Assembly: GCA_963805645.1 (NCBI GenBank)
Contig: CAWDVA010000007.1
Location: 248,001-312,000, forward strand
Direction of reading: 5' to 3'
Length of the DNA: 64,000 nt
From: CAVXEH01 sp963805645
GTDB taxonomy: Bacteria > Chloroflexota > Limnocylindria > QHBO01
How positions within the stretch are numbered: position 1 is the first letter of the stretch; each line of letters begins with the position of its first letter. The notes under the pieces were generated by a model that did no database searches, was not told where the DNA came from, and saw only the letters and a list, made by a program, of their open reading frames with translations. Positions 50,749 through 60,266 of the stretch are shown here, in pieces. The position numbers and the translations under genes are program-made.

Positions 50749-51768
50749 GTGACGGACGCCAACGTCGCCACCGAACCGCGACATCGCCAGCTCGGGCTCT
50801 CGGACGAGGAGGTGCTGGCGATGTACCGCCAGATGCTCCTGGCCCGGGCCGTCGACGAGCGGATGTGGCTGATGCAGCGGGCCGGCAAGATCGCCTTCAT
50901 CATCTCGGGCCAGGGCCACGAGGGGGCCCAGGTCGGGATCACCTGGCCGATGCGCCGCAACCACGACTGGATGGCGCCCTTCTACCGTTCCATCGCGGCG
51001 ACCATGACGTTCGGGATGAGCGCGGAGGACATCATCACCGCCCACCTTGCCAAGGGCGATGACGTGAGCTCCGCCGGACGGCAGATGCCGGGACACTACG
51101 GCGGCGCGCCGTACAACATCGTGAGCGTCAGCTCGCCGGTCGGCACCCAGGTGCTGCACGCGGTAGGCATCGCCATGGGCGCCTGGGTCCGCGGCGATGA
51201 CGCGGTGGCGATCACGTACTTCGGGGAGGGAACCGCGAACCAGGGCGAGATTCACGAGGCCATGAACTTCGCCGGCGTCCACAAGCTGCCGGTCATCTTC
51301 GTCTGCGAGAACAATGGCTACGCCATCAGCGTCCCGCTCGTCCGCCAGGTCGCCGGCCTGTCGGTGGCCGCCCGTGGCGCGGGCTACGGGATGCCCGGTG
51401 TGACGGTCGATGGCGGCGACGTCCTGGGCTGCTACGCGGCCGCCCGCGACGCGCACGACCGGGCGCGCAACGGGGAGGGGCCCACGCTCATCGAGGCGCG
51501 GGTCGTGCGGCTCACCAGCCACTCGTCGGACGATGACCAGCGCCGCTACCGCGATCCAGCAGAGGTCGAGGGTCTCAAGGCGCAGGACCCGATCGCCGTG
51601 TTCGGCAACGAGCTGCGCGCGATGGGCGTGCTCACCGATGAGATCGAGGAACGGCTGCGGGCGGAGACCAAGGCGGAGGTCAACGAGGCGAGCAGGCGCG
51701 CCGAAGCACGCCCCGACCCCGACCCGGCCACCGCGGAGCTCGACGTGTACGCGACGGAGGTGCGCTGA
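50749..51768 (+). CDS. 2-oxoacid dehydrogenase E1 alpha subunit
   Basis: 339 residues from GTG at 50749, GGAGGAG upstream. Thiamine-diphosphate motif GEGTANQGEIHEAMNFAG, then VIFVCENNGYAIS, and the phosphorylation-loop-like region with THSSDDD-type spacing (RLTSHSSDDDQRRYR). This alpha2beta2 form of E1 acts on branched-chain 2-oxoacids or pyruvate; sequence alone does not separate them. Followed at 1 nt by E1 beta. Confidence 0.92.
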   Translation: MTDANVATEPRHRQLGLSDEEVLAMYRQMLLARAVDERMWLMQRAGKIAFIISGQGHEGAQVGITWPMRRNHDWMAPFYRSIAATMTFGMSAEDIITAHLAKGDDVSSAGRQMPGHYGGAPYNIVSVSSPVGTQVLHAVGIAMGAWVRGDDAVAITYFGEGTANQGEIHEAMNFAGVHKLPVIFVCENNGYAISVPLVRQVAGLSVAARGAGYGMPGVTVDGGDVLGCYAAARDAHDRARNGEGPTLIEARVVRLTSHSSDDDQRRYRDPAEVEGLKAQDPIAVFGNELRAMGVLTDEIEERLRAETKAEVNEASRRAEARPDPDPATAELDVYATEVR

Positions 51769-51769
51769 G

Positions 51770-52756
51770 ATGGCCGAGCTCAACATCCTCGAGGCGATCC
51801 GCCTCGCCATGGACGAGGAGATGGAGCGCGACGAGCGGGTCATGGTCCTGGGCGAGGACGTGGGTCGCAAGGGCGGTGTCTTCGGCGCGACCGATGGCCT
51901 GTGGGCCAAGTACGGCGACAAGCGCGTGCTCGACACACCACTCACCGAGGCCATGATCGCCGGCGCTGCGGCCGGGGCCGCCGTCTACGGCCTGCGGCCC
52001 ATTGCCGAAATGCAGTTCGCCGACTTCGTGTACCCCGCGTTCAACCAGATCGTGAGCGAGATCAGCCGCATGCGGTACCGCTCCAACGGGACATTCACGA
52101 TGCCCCTGGTGATCCGCATGCCGTACGGCGGGGGCGTGCATGGCGCGCTGTACCACTCCCAGTCGAACGAGGCGTACTTCACCAGCACCGTCGGGCTCAA
52201 GGTGGTGGCGCCCGGCACCCCGGCGGATGCGCGCGGTCTGCTGAAGGCCGCCATTCGCGACCCGGACCCGGTGCTCTTCTTCGAGCACAAGAAGACCTAT
52301 CGGCTCTTCAAGGCCGAGGTGCCGGAGGGGGAGGGCATGGTCGAGATCGGCAAGGCCGATGTCGCCCGCGAGGGCACCAACCTGTCGATCTTCTGCTACG
52401 GCTACATGCGCTACTGCGCGCTGGAGGCGGCCGAAACGCTGGCCCGCGAGGACGGTCTCTCCGCGGAGATCGTCGACCTGCGGAGCCTCCGCCCCCTCGA
52501 CGTCGAGGCGGTGCTGGGTTCAGTGGCCAAGACGGGCAAGGCCCTGGTGGTCCACGAAGCGAATCGCTTTGGCGGTTATGGCGCCGAGGTGGCCGCTACC
52601 ATCGCGGAGCAGGGCTTCGAGCACCTGGACGGCCCGGTGATGCGCCTGGCCGCACCCGAGGTCCCCGGGGTTCCCTACCACCACAGCCTGGAAGACTGGT
52701 ACATGATCGGGCCCGAGAAGATCGTCGAGGCGGCCCGCGCGCTCGCAGCGTACTGA
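51770..52756 (+). CDS. 2-oxoacid dehydrogenase E1 beta subunit
   Basis: 328 residues from ATG at 51770, CGGAGG 9 nt upstream. VMVLGEDVGRKGGVFGATDG, DTPLTEAMIAGAAAGAA, EMQFADFVYPAFNQIVSE and the RMPYGGGVHGALYHSQ stretch are family features. The catalytic His is in the last motif. The C-terminal transketolase domain contains VDLRSLRPLD. Pairs with the E1 alpha just upstream. Confidence 0.94.
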   Translation: MAELNILEAIRLAMDEEMERDERVMVLGEDVGRKGGVFGATDGLWAKYGDKRVLDTPLTEAMIAGAAAGAAVYGLRPIAEMQFADFVYPAFNQIVSEISRMRYRSNGTFTMPLVIRMPYGGGVHGALYHSQSNEAYFTSTVGLKVVAPGTPADARGLLKAAIRDPDPVLFFEHKKTYRLFKAEVPEGEGMVEIGKADVAREGTNLSIFCYGYMRYCALEAAETLAREDGLSAEIVDLRSLRPLDVEAVLGSVAKTGKALVVHEANRFGGYGAEVAATIAEQGFEHLDGPVMRLAAPEVPGVPYHHSLEDWYMIGPEKIVEAARALAAY

Positions 52757-52795
52757 TCGGGTACGCTCGCACAAGAGGAACAACGAAGGAGCCCT

Positions 52796-54172
52796 ATGGC
52801 AACCACGATCAAGATGCCGCAGCTCGGCGAGTCCGTCACGGAGGGCACCATCGAGCGCTGGCTGGTGAAGGAGGGCGACCGGGTCGACCAGTACGATCCG
52901 CTCTTCGAGGTCGTGACCGACAAGGTCAACGCGGAGGTCCCGGCCGAGGTGGCGGGGACCATCACGAAGATCATCGTCGGTGACGGCCAGACGGTGAAGG
53001 TCGGAACGCCGCTCGCGGAGATCGACGCGGGCGACGCGGCCGGCGCCGAGACCGCGGCCCCCGCGGCGGCATCCGAGGAACCGGCCTCGCCGCCCCCGGC
53101 CGAGCCGGCCGCTCCGCCCCCTGCCGAGCAGCAGACCCCGTCGGTCGCTCCGCCCGCTGCCGAGCAGCAGACCCCGTCGGTCGCCAGCGGACCCACCACC
53201 GATGCATCGGTGCGGATGACGCCGGCGGTCCGACGACTCGTCCGTGAGCACGACCTGGACATCTCCCGCATCACCGGCACCGGCAGCGGTGGCCGCGTGA
53301 CGCGCGACGACGTCCTCGCCTTCGTGGCCGGTGGCGACTCACAGCCCGCGGCGCCGCCCCCCGCCGCCCCCGTCCAGCAGGCCGCCGCGACCCCGCCGGC
53401 CCCGCCCGCACCCGCCCCATCGGCACCACCGCCGGTGCCGGCGCCCGTGCCGGCGCCCACCGCCGGCGACCAGGAGATCCCGTTGTCGCAGATGCGCAAG
53501 GGGATCGCCGCCAAGATGACGCGCGTCAAGCAGACCGTTCCCCACGCCTACACCGTGGTGGAGGTCGACATGGGCAACGTCGTCCGCTGGCGCGAGGCGA
53601 ACACCGGTGCCTACAAGGCCCGCGAGGGTATCGGCATCAGCTACGTCGCAGTGGTCATCAAGGCCGTCACCGAGGCGCTGCGCCAGCACCCCATGGTCAA
53701 CAGCCAGTTCGCCGACGACCGCGTGATCCTCAAGCAGGCCATGAACATCGGCATCGCCGTCGCCGTGGAGAGCGGTCTGCTGGTGCCGGTCATCCACAAC
53801 GCCGACCAGCTGTCGATCAGCGGCGTGAATCACCAGGTCCAGGACCTCGCGGCGCGCGCCCGCGCGAACAAGCTGCGGCTGGAGGAGATCCAGGGCGGCA
53901 CGTTCACCGTGAACAACACCGGCTGGTTCGGGTCGGTGAGCTCCATGCCCATCGTCAACGCGCCTGAGGTTGCGATCCTCTCCATGGAGGCGATCGTCAA
54001 GCGCCCGGTGGTCGTGGAGGTCGACGGGTCCGACGTCATTGCCATTCGGCCGATGATGAACATGACCTGCAGCTTCGATCACCGGGTCCTCGACGGCGCG
54101 CAGGTCGGCTACTTCCTGGCCGACGTGCGCAAGCGCCTCGAGGCCTGGGACCTCGCGACCCAGATCGGCTGA
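52796..54172 (+). CDS. 2-oxoacid dehydrogenase E2 (dihydrolipoyl acyltransferase)
   Basis: 458 residues, AAGGAG before the ATG. Lipoyl domain with Lys43 in EVVTDKVNAEVPAEV. An Ala/Pro-rich linker (about 82-138) contains an almost perfect 12-residue duplication. The E3/E1-binding domain is at about 140-176 (RMTPAVRRLVREHDLDISRI), with a second linker after it. The catalytic core has His429 and Asp433 in SFDHRVLDGAQVG. Needs lipoate made by LipA/LipB, encoded 3 kb downstream. Confidence 0.95.
   Translation: MATTIKMPQLGESVTEGTIERWLVKEGDRVDQYDPLFEVVTDKVNAEVPAEVAGTITKIIVGDGQTVKVGTPLAEIDAGDAAGAETAAPAAASEEPASPPPAEPAAPPPAEQQTPSVAPPAAEQQTPSVASGPTTDASVRMTPAVRRLVREHDLDISRITGTGSGGRVTRDDVLAFVAGGDSQPAAPPPAAPVQQAAATPPAPPAPAPSAPPPVPAPVPAPTAGDQEIPLSQMRKGIAAKMTRVKQTVPHAYTVVEVDMGNVVRWREANTGAYKAREGIGISYVAVVIKAVTEALRQHPMVNSQFADDRVILKQAMNIGIAVAVESGLLVPVIHNADQLSISGVNHQVQDLAARARANKLRLEEIQGGTFTVNNTGWFGSVSSMPIVNAPEVAILSMEAIVKRPVVVEVDGSDVIAIRPMMNMTCSFDHRVLDGAQVGYFLADVRKRLEAWDLATQIG
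53111..53182 (+). repeat. 36-nt direct duplication in the E2 linker
   Basis: Two adjacent copies (53111-53146 and 53147-53182) beginning GCTCCGCCC and containing CTGCCGAGCAGCAGACCCCG, differing at one base. Lengthens the lipoyl-domain swinging linker. Confidence 0.9.
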
Positions 54173-54191
54173 GTCGGGAGGTGTCCGGCTC

Positions 54192-54950
54192 ATGACGCCG
54201 GCCGAACAGGCGGCCGCCCACGACGCCAATTTCGCGGGGGCCTTCGAGCTGCTCGCCGGCCGGATTCCGGGTGGCATTGCCGACCTCGTCGCCGGGGTGC
54301 CCATCGCCAGCCTGGGCGTGCCCGTGGGCTTCTTCAACGCCGCATGGCCGGGGACGGGAACCTCTCGGGAGTCACTCGCGCGGGTGATCTCCCGGCTTGA
54401 CGCGACCGGGCTGCCGTACGTGATCCACGTCCCCGCCGAGGCTGAGCCCCTGGCACGAACGGCAGCGGAGCTGGGCCTGCTCCTTGCCGGCAGGCTCCCC
54501 TGCTTCGCCCTCGAGCCGCGACCGATCCCCGATCCGCCGTCCGGTCTCGCCATCGTTCGGGTCGACGCCGATCATCTCGAGCCGTTCTGGCAGGCGACGG
54601 AGTCCGGGTTCGAGATGCCGCGGGCGCTGGTCGAGGCCATGTACCCCGCCGCGATCCTGGAGGAGGAGGCGATCCGGGCCTTCGTGGGCCTGGTTGACGG
54701 CGCGCCCGTGGCGACCTCGATCGCGGTGCGCACCGCGGCCACGGTGGGGATCTACAGCGTCGGCACCGCCCCGCCGGCGCGGGGCCGCGGGATCGGCACG
54801 GCGATGACGTGGCACCTGCTGCGCGACGCCGACCCGGGCTGGACGCTCGCCGTCCTGCAGGCAAGCGACATGGGTCGCCCGGTCTACGAGCGGATGGGCT
54901 TCAGGCTGGTCCGCGAGCTCGACGAGTTCATGGGTCCTCCGGGCGGCTGA
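54192..54950 (+). CDS. GNAT family N-acetyltransferase
   Basis: 252 residues. The C-terminal half carries the acetyl-CoA binding signature near 196-205 (PARGRGIGTAMTWHLL) and VLQASDMGRPVYERMGFR, typical GNAT motifs A and B. The N-terminal half looks like a degenerate second GNAT domain. Substrate unknown. Starts 20 nt after the E2 gene, so possibly co-transcribed. GGAGGTG lies 9 nt upstream. Confidence 0.85.
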   Translation: MTPAEQAAAHDANFAGAFELLAGRIPGGIADLVAGVPIASLGVPVGFFNAAWPGTGTSRESLARVISRLDATGLPYVIHVPAEAEPLARTAAELGLLLAGRLPCFALEPRPIPDPPSGLAIVRVDADHLEPFWQATESGFEMPRALVEAMYPAAILEEEAIRAFVGLVDGAPVATSIAVRTAATVGIYSVGTAPPARGRGIGTAMTWHLLRDADPGWTLAVLQASDMGRPVYERMGFRLVRELDEFMGPPGG

Positions 54951-54963
54951 CGGACGGCCGCGA

Positions 54964-55731
54964 TCACCCGCGGGTGCCGCCCGATCGCCTGGCGCCGCGC
55001 CCGCCCGCCGACGTGTAGAGCTCCATCAACCGCGCTGCATCGGGCGCCGGGAGGTATTTGACCGCCTCCCGCATGGTGACGCCGCTGGCGCGCGTGGCCC
55101 GCGGGGTCAACCACGCCACCACCTCCTCCGGCCGCTGCTTCCCTGCCTCGCGCAGGACCCAGCCGATCGCCTTTCGGATGAAGAATCCCTTCTCCTCCAG
55201 CATCGCGTCCGCGCGCCGAGCGAACGGCTCGAAGAGCGCTCCGCGCTTGAGCGGTATCAGCTCGGCCAGCAGCGAGGCGCGACGGATCCAGAAGTCGGCA
55301 TCGGCGGCCCATCGGTCGAGGACCGGTCTCACCTGCTCCCGGTGCGAGGCCGAGATCTCGCCGACGACGCTGGCTGACAGGTCGTCGACCAGCGCCCAGG
55401 TGCCCGACTCGCGCAGGAGGCGCTCCAGGAGCGGCAGGTCATCGGGAAGCAGGGTCGCGGCGCCCACCTCGAGGATCGTCGCCGCTGCAGCACGGCGCTC
55501 GAAGACCGGCGGTCCCCAGAGCGCCTCGGCGAGCGCGATGGTCGCCTCGCGGCCGAGGTGCTCGCGCCGCGCGACGGACCGCGCGATGCGACCCGTCTCC
55601 TGGTGCGGGGCACCCAGGAAGTACAGGTCGCTCTTGAGGTATCGCCGTTCCTGCTCCGCCCGTCCCGGCGTACCGGCCGAGGCGAGGAGGGCGACGATCT
55701 CGTCCACGAGAGACGTGACCGATGGAGCCAT
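54964..55731 (-). CDS. DNA alkylation repair protein (AlkD-like HEAT-repeat glycosylase)
   Basis: 255 residues from ATG at 55731. HEAT-like helical repeats with AEQERRYLKSDLYFLGAP, DFWIRRASLLAELIPLKRG and EEKGFFIRKAIGWVLREAGK, the last being the characteristic AlkD C-terminal signature. Removes positively charged alkyl bases such as 3-methyladenine without base flipping. A frame extending to 56433 lies antisense to the next gene and is spurious. Confidence 0.92.
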   Translation of the reverse strand: MAPSVTSLVDEIVALLASAGTPGRAEQERRYLKSDLYFLGAPHQETGRIARSVARREHLGREATIALAEALWGPPVFERRAAAATILEVGAATLLPDDLPLLERLLRESGTWALVDDLSASVVGEISASHREQVRPVLDRWAADADFWIRRASLLAELIPLKRGALFEPFARRADAMLEEKGFFIRKAIGWVLREAGKQRPEEVVAWLTPRATRASGVTMREAVKYLPAPDAARLMELYTSAGGRGARRSGGTRG

Positions 55732-55794
55732 CACCGGTATTGTGGCGCCGACCGCGGTCGGGATGCGGCGCCCGTTGGCATCGCGGAGGACAGA

Positions 55795-56856
55795 ATGGGC
55801 CAGCCAGAGGCAGCCAGCGCAGGAGGGCAACCACGATTTGCCCGCACGCGCCGCCTCCCGCGTCTTGTGGCCGCCGTTGCTGCGCTTCTGCTCATCCCGG
55901 CGACCGCGGCCGGCGCGACCTCGCTCTCCAACCCGCAGGTGAGCCCTCGCTCCGTCGTCCAGGGCGATGTGGTCACCTTCAGCGTGGTCACCACCGGCAA
56001 GGCCAACGTGACCGTCCAGGTCGAGCTGGCGCACTCCGGCGCGGCAACAATCGTCCGAGACCTCTCGGTGGTCAGCAGGACCGGGAATGCCACGACCTGG
56101 CGGTTCCAGAGCTCGGCCATCCCCGCGGGCAGCTGGTCGGTCACCTTCGCCGTGGCCGGGACGACCACGACCCTTCCGGCCGGCACGCTGACCGTGAGCC
56201 CGCCGCCGACGCCGGCACCGACGCCCACCACAAAGCCCACGCCCACGCCCACTCCCACTCCCCGGCCGGCCACCACCCCGTCCCCGCCCTCGACACCACG
56301 ACCCACGCCGGCGAATACGTCCACCCCCGACACGAGCCCGCCGGCAGGGTCGAGCGCCGGCGCCATCGTCTCGCCAGGGAGCTCCGGGGGATCCGCGACC
56401 GCGGGGTCGACGAGCCCCGGCGTGGCCGCGCAAGCTGGGGCCCGCTCACCATCGCCGTCCGGCGCGACCACTGGCTCCGGCGCGACCACCGGCTCCGGCG
56501 GCGAGGATCGAACGGGACAGCTGCTCCTCTCCGTGCTCCTGGGCCTGTTCGTCATCGGCGGGGTCGCCGGCATCGCCATCCTCACGGCGCGCCGCAGGGC
56601 CGAGGACGAGCCTGCGCCCGCTGCCGCGCCATCGGCGACGACCTTCGTGGCCGCCCGCGGTACGCCGGACACGACCGCGTTCCGCCAGCGCGCGACCTCG
56701 ACACCGCCACCGCCCGCCGAGCGCAAGCGGGCAGGCTGGGAGGTGTACAGCGCCCTGGAGGACGAGCCCATCGGCACCGTGGACGACCTCGCCCCGGACG
56801 CTCCGTCGCACGGGCCCGCCGAGCCCGACAGACCGGCTCCGGGCGAGGATGGCTGA
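55795..56856 (+). CDS. Secreted or cell-surface membrane-anchored protein with Pro/Thr stalk
   Basis: 353 residues, GGAGGA 4 nt before the ATG. Signal-like hydrophobic segment at about 24-42 (LVAAVAALLLIPATAAGA). A beta-rich extracellular domain (about 45-130, SVVQGDVVTFSVVTTGKANV) resembles immunoglobulin-like repeats. A Pro/Thr/Ser stalk covers 135-235. A transmembrane helix at 242-264 is followed by a cytoplasmic tail of about 88 residues. Function unknown. TATTGT at 55738-55743 is a candidate -10. Confidence 0.8.
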   Translation: MGQPEAASAGGQPRFARTRRLPRLVAAVAALLLIPATAAGATSLSNPQVSPRSVVQGDVVTFSVVTTGKANVTVQVELAHSGAATIVRDLSVVSRTGNATTWRFQSSAIPAGSWSVTFAVAGTTTTLPAGTLTVSPPPTPAPTPTTKPTPTPTPTPRPATTPSPPSTPRPTPANTSTPDTSPPAGSSAGAIVSPGSSGGSATAGSTSPGVAAQAGARSPSPSGATTGSGATTGSGGEDRTGQLLLSVLLGLFVIGGVAGIAILTARRRAEDEPAPAAAPSATTFVAARGTPDTTAFRQRATSTPPPPAERKRAGWEVYSALEDEPIGTVDDLAPDAPSHGPAEPDRPAPGEDG

Positions 56857-56893
56857 GGCCGGCGGCCCGGCTGCGCCGACAGGCGGCCTTCGC

Positions 56894-56899
56894 TAGACT
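56894..56899 (+). promoter_or_regulatory. -10 element for leaderless lipA
   Basis: TAGACT, 6 nt before the ATG at 56906. Confidence 0.5.
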
Positions 56900-56905
56900 G
56901 GCGCC

Positions 56906-57988
56906 ATGTCCCCGGATCCGGCCGCCTCCCGCGATTTCGCCGCGCTCGGCGAGCTCGCCGTGGTCGGCAACCCCGTTCCCGGCGCCGGACACCGCGGGCA
57001 CGTCGCTCCATCGGAGATCATGTACCCGGGCGGACCACTGGTGGACGGCGGCCTCCTGGCGCCCGGGGACCCGGTCCCCGAGAACGCCGGGCCCGGCGGT
57101 CGTCGGCCGGAGTGGCTCAAGGTGCGCGTGGGTGCCGGGGCGACCTTCTCGGATGTCAGGCGCGTCGTCCGCGCGGAGGCCCTCAACACCGTCTGCGAGG
57201 AGGCGCACTGCCCCAACATCGGCGAATGCTGGGCCCTGGGCACCGCCACCTTCATGATCGGCGGCGCGGTGTGCACCCGGAACTGCGGATTCTGCGCCAT
57301 CGACACCGGCCGGCCCCCGGTCACCGACCTCGAGGAGCCACGGCGCGTCGCGGAGGCGACCCGAGGGATGCACCTGCGGCACGTGGTGGTGACCATGGTC
57401 GCCCGGGATGACCTGCCCGATGGCGGCGCCGGCCTGATGGCCGAGACGATCCGGGCGATTCGAATCGCGAACCCGGAAACCAGCATCGAGGTGCTCATCA
57501 GCGATCTCAACGGTCGCGAGGCCGACATCCGGACCGTGGTCGAGGCCCAGCCGGAGATCCTGGGGCACAACGTCGAGACGGTCCCGCGCCTCCAGCGCCC
57601 CGTCCGGCGTCGGGCCCGGTGGGATCGGAGCGTGGGCGTGCTCACCACCGGTCGCGCCGTTGCGCGGGAGATCGGCTTCGACGCCATGGTCACCAAGACC
57701 GGGATCATGCTCGGGCTGGGCGAGACATGGGACGAGGTCCTCGATGCCATGCGCCTGCTGCGCGAGGCGGACATCGAGGTCCTGACCATCGGCCAGTACC
57801 TGCGACCCAGCCGGCAGCACCTCCCGCTCATGAAGTACTACACGCCGGCCGAGTTCGCGGCCCTCCGGCGCATCGGGCTGGAGCTGGGCTTCCGCCACGT
57901 GCAGTCCGGGCCGCTGGTGCGATCGAGCTACCACGCCGCGGAGCAGGTCCCCGCCAGCACAGGAACCGGCGGAGCCGTCGCCGTCTGA
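56906..57988 (+). CDS. lipA: Lipoyl synthase
   Basis: 360 residues. Auxiliary cluster Cys97, Cys102, Cys108 (CEEAHCPNIGEC) and radical-SAM cluster Cys123, Cys127, Cys130 (CTRNCGFC), with the RSSY motif near the C-terminus (LVRSSYHAAE). Inserts sulfur at C6 and C8 of the octanoyl group on lipoyl domains. The first about 65 residues are a Pro/Gly-rich extension absent from standard LipA. lipB follows 14 nt downstream. Confidence 0.97.
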   Translation: MSPDPAASRDFAALGELAVVGNPVPGAGHRGHVAPSEIMYPGGPLVDGGLLAPGDPVPENAGPGGRRPEWLKVRVGAGATFSDVRRVVRAEALNTVCEEAHCPNIGECWALGTATFMIGGAVCTRNCGFCAIDTGRPPVTDLEEPRRVAEATRGMHLRHVVVTMVARDDLPDGGAGLMAETIRAIRIANPETSIEVLISDLNGREADIRTVVEAQPEILGHNVETVPRLQRPVRRRARWDRSVGVLTTGRAVAREIGFDAMVTKTGIMLGLGETWDEVLDAMRLLREADIEVLTIGQYLRPSRQHLPLMKYYTPAEFAALRRIGLELGFRHVQSGPLVRSSYHAAEQVPASTGTGGAVAV

Positions 57989-58002
57989 GCGACGCCGAGC
58001 TG

Positions 58003-58809
58003 ATGCGCGACATCTCCGAGCCCCCGGCAAGCGCACCCGCTCCTCCGCGCCTGCGTCGTCCCGGTCCGGACGAGCCGTTCGCGCCGGCGAGCGCGGAACG
58101 CCCGCTCCTCGCCGCGCACGGCGGGATCCTTGCCGTCGAGCGGCTGGGCACCGTTCCGTACGAGCCCACCTGGGAGCTCCAGGACGAGCTCGCGCAGCAG
58201 CGACGCGAGCGACGGACGGGCGACCGGCTGCTGCTGCTGGAGCACTTCCCGGTCTACACCATCGGGCGCGGCGGGGACGAGGCCAACCTGCTGGCGAGCC
58301 GGGACCGTCTGCGCGAGCTGGGCGCAACCTACCTGCGCATCGATCGAGGCGGCGACATCACCTTCCACGGCCCGGGGCAGCTCGTCGCCTATCCCATCGT
58401 GGAGCTCGCCGACCCGCTGGACCTGCGCCGATACGTCCGCAGCCTGGAGGCCGCCATCATCGCCACCGCTGCGCGGTTCGGCGTGCGAGCCGGACGGGTT
58501 GCGGGCCTTCCCGGCGTCTGGGTCGAGAACGAGCGCAAGCTCGCCGCCATCGGTGTCCGCGTCCGCCGCGGCGTGACGACCCACGGGCTGGCCCTCAACG
58601 TCAACACGGACCTGCGCTGGTTCGACGAGATGGTGCCCTGCGGCATCCACGACAAGGGTGTCACCAGTCTCCAGCGCGAGCTGGGCCACGCGGTGCCGAT
58701 GGAGGAGGTCGAGGCGGTCCTCGCCGCCGAGCTGGCCACCGCCTTCGGCCTGGGGCTCGCCGATGGGCTCCCCGGCGTTGCCGGGCCGGCGGGCGTCAGC
58801 GAGCAGTGA
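58003..58809 (+). CDS. lipB: Octanoyltransferase
   Basis: 268 residues from ATG at 58003. LLLLEHFPVYTIGRGG and IDRGGDITFHGPGQLVAYPI hold the substrate pocket. Catalytic Lys179 is in NERKLAAIGVRV and Cys213 in VPCGIHDKGVTSL. Transfers octanoyl from ACP to lipoyl domains, supplying LipA upstream. About 40 residues of N-terminal extension precede the conserved domain. The TGA overlaps the next GTG start. Confidence 0.95.
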   Translation: MRDISEPPASAPAPPRLRRPGPDEPFAPASAERPLLAAHGGILAVERLGTVPYEPTWELQDELAQQRRERRTGDRLLLLEHFPVYTIGRGGDEANLLASRDRLRELGATYLRIDRGGDITFHGPGQLVAYPIVELADPLDLRRYVRSLEAAIIATAARFGVRAGRVAGLPGVWVENERKLAAIGVRVRRGVTTHGLALNVNTDLRWFDEMVPCGIHDKGVTSLQRELGHAVPMEEVEAVLAAELATAFGLGLADGLPGVAGPAGVSEQ

Positions 58810-59495
58810 CCGGGCCGGTCGTCGAGCGCAGCAACGGTCCCGCGGCCCACCGCCCCCGGATCGAGACCGGAATCTTTGGACCGTGGCGCACGAACGCCTA
58901 TCTCGTGTGGGACGGGCGCTCGGCGGACGCGCTGGTCCTCGACCCGGGCATGGGAGCCGCGGCGCCCCTGGTCGAACGCGCGACAGCGAACGGGCTGGAC
59001 GTGCACCTGATCGGCAACAGCCATGGCCATATCGACCACGTCTTCGACAATGCCGCGCTGCACGCGGCAACCGGCGCGCCCATTGGCATCCATCCCGACG
59101 ACGCCCACCGGCTCGCCGGCGACAACGCCTACGGCTTCGCGCTCGAGCCCAGCCGGATGGACCGCGCCCTGCGCGAGGGCGACGAGATCGTCGTGGGCGA
59201 CCTGGTCTTCGCCGTCCTCCATACGCCGGGCCACACCGAGGGCTCCATCTGCCTGTTCGAGGAGCGCCGCGGGCTGCTTCTCTCCGGCGACACGCTCTTC
59301 GCCGGGAGCTACGGCCGCACCGACCTGCCGGGCGGAAGCGACGAGGCCATGGTGGTGAGCCTGCGCCGCCTCGTCGAGCTGTTGCCACCGCCGACCCGCG
59401 TGCTGCCGGGACACGGCCCGGAGACGACCATTGAACGCGAGGGCAACTGGATGCGACGCATCGCGCAGGCGGGCCGCTTGCTCATCCCCGGCTGA
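58806..59495 (+). CDS. Metallo-beta-lactamase fold hydrolase (glyoxalase II-like)
   Basis: 229 residues from GTG. Metal motif GNSHGHIDHVFDN (HxHxDH) near 75, later ligands in HTPGHTEGSICLF and LLSGDTLFAGSYGRTD, and the final His in VLPGHGPETT. Typical of small thiolester hydrolases of the glyoxalase II group. Coupled to lipB; a direct link to lipoate metabolism is not established. Confidence 0.9.
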   Translation: MTGPVVERSNGPAAHRPRIETGIFGPWRTNAYLVWDGRSADALVLDPGMGAAAPLVERATANGLDVHLIGNSHGHIDHVFDNAALHAATGAPIGIHPDDAHRLAGDNAYGFALEPSRMDRALREGDEIVVGDLVFAVLHTPGHTEGSICLFEERRGLLLSGDTLFAGSYGRTDLPGGSDEAMVVSLRRLVELLPPPTRVLPGHGPETTIEREGNWMRRIAQAGRLLIPG

Positions 59496-59555
59496 GTGTC
59501 CGCCCCGACGGGTAGGGCTACGATGATGATGGAATCGAAGAGGAGACGACGAGGC

Positions 59556-60266
59556 ATGTCCACCCTGCGCATCACCCGGCTGGGCCACGGCGGCATCCTG
59601 TACCGCTCACCGGGCGACCGGTGGGTCTGGGTCGACCGATGGACCGGCGCCCCGACCTACGCCGAGGCCTATCGCACCGCCGAGCACGTCGACGTGGTGG
59701 CACCCACCCACGGGCACTTCGACCATATCGGCAACGATGCGGCCGACGTCGTGGAGCTTGCGGCCGACGGCGCCACGGTGGTCGGCAGCCACGAGATGCA
59801 GATCTACCTCGCGTCTCGCGGGGTCGAGTCGATCGGGATGAACAAGGGCGGCACCGTGGAGGCGGCCGGGATCCGCTTCACCATGGTCCATGCCGAGCAC
59901 ACTGGCGGCGTAACGGTCACCGGGGGCGGCGCAGAGGTCACCCGCGAGGTGGGCTGCTGGGGCTGGCTGATCGAGTTCGAGGACGGCACCCGCGTCTATC
60001 ACTCGGGGGACACCGACGTGTTCGGCGACATGGGCCTCTACCGCGACTGGGGACCCTCCATCGGGGTCCTCCCCATCGGCGGGCACTTCACCATGGGCCC
60101 GGCCGGCGCAGCTCGCGCCATCGAGCTGACCGGCGTGCAGGCCGTGGTCCCGGTCCACTACGGCACGTTCCCGGTGCTGGCCGGCACGCCGGCGGAGCTT
60201 GCCGGCCTCACGCAGGCTCGAGTCGTCGAGCTCCAACCGGGGGAAACATGGGAGGCAGGGTCATGA
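59556..60266 (+). CDS. UPF0173 family metal-dependent hydrolase
   Basis: 236 residues from ATG at 59556, GAGGAG 20 nt upstream and GAGG nearer the start. ITRLGHGGILYRS, VVAPTHGHFDHIGN and HSGDTDVFGDM are the UPF0173 set (metallo-beta-lactamase fold, close to YtkL). The C-terminus has VPVHYGTFPVLAG. Substrate unknown. TACGAT near 59519 could be its -10. Stop overlaps the next start (ATGA). Confidence 0.9.
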   Translation: MSTLRITRLGHGGILYRSPGDRWVWVDRWTGAPTYAEAYRTAEHVDVVAPTHGHFDHIGNDAADVVELAADGATVVGSHEMQIYLASRGVESIGMNKGGTVEAAGIRFTMVHAEHTGGVTVTGGGAEVTREVGCWGWLIEFEDGTRVYHSGDTDVFGDMGLYRDWGPSIGVLPIGGHFTMGPAGAARAIELTGVQAVVPVHYGTFPVLAGTPAELAGLTQARVVELQPGETWEAGS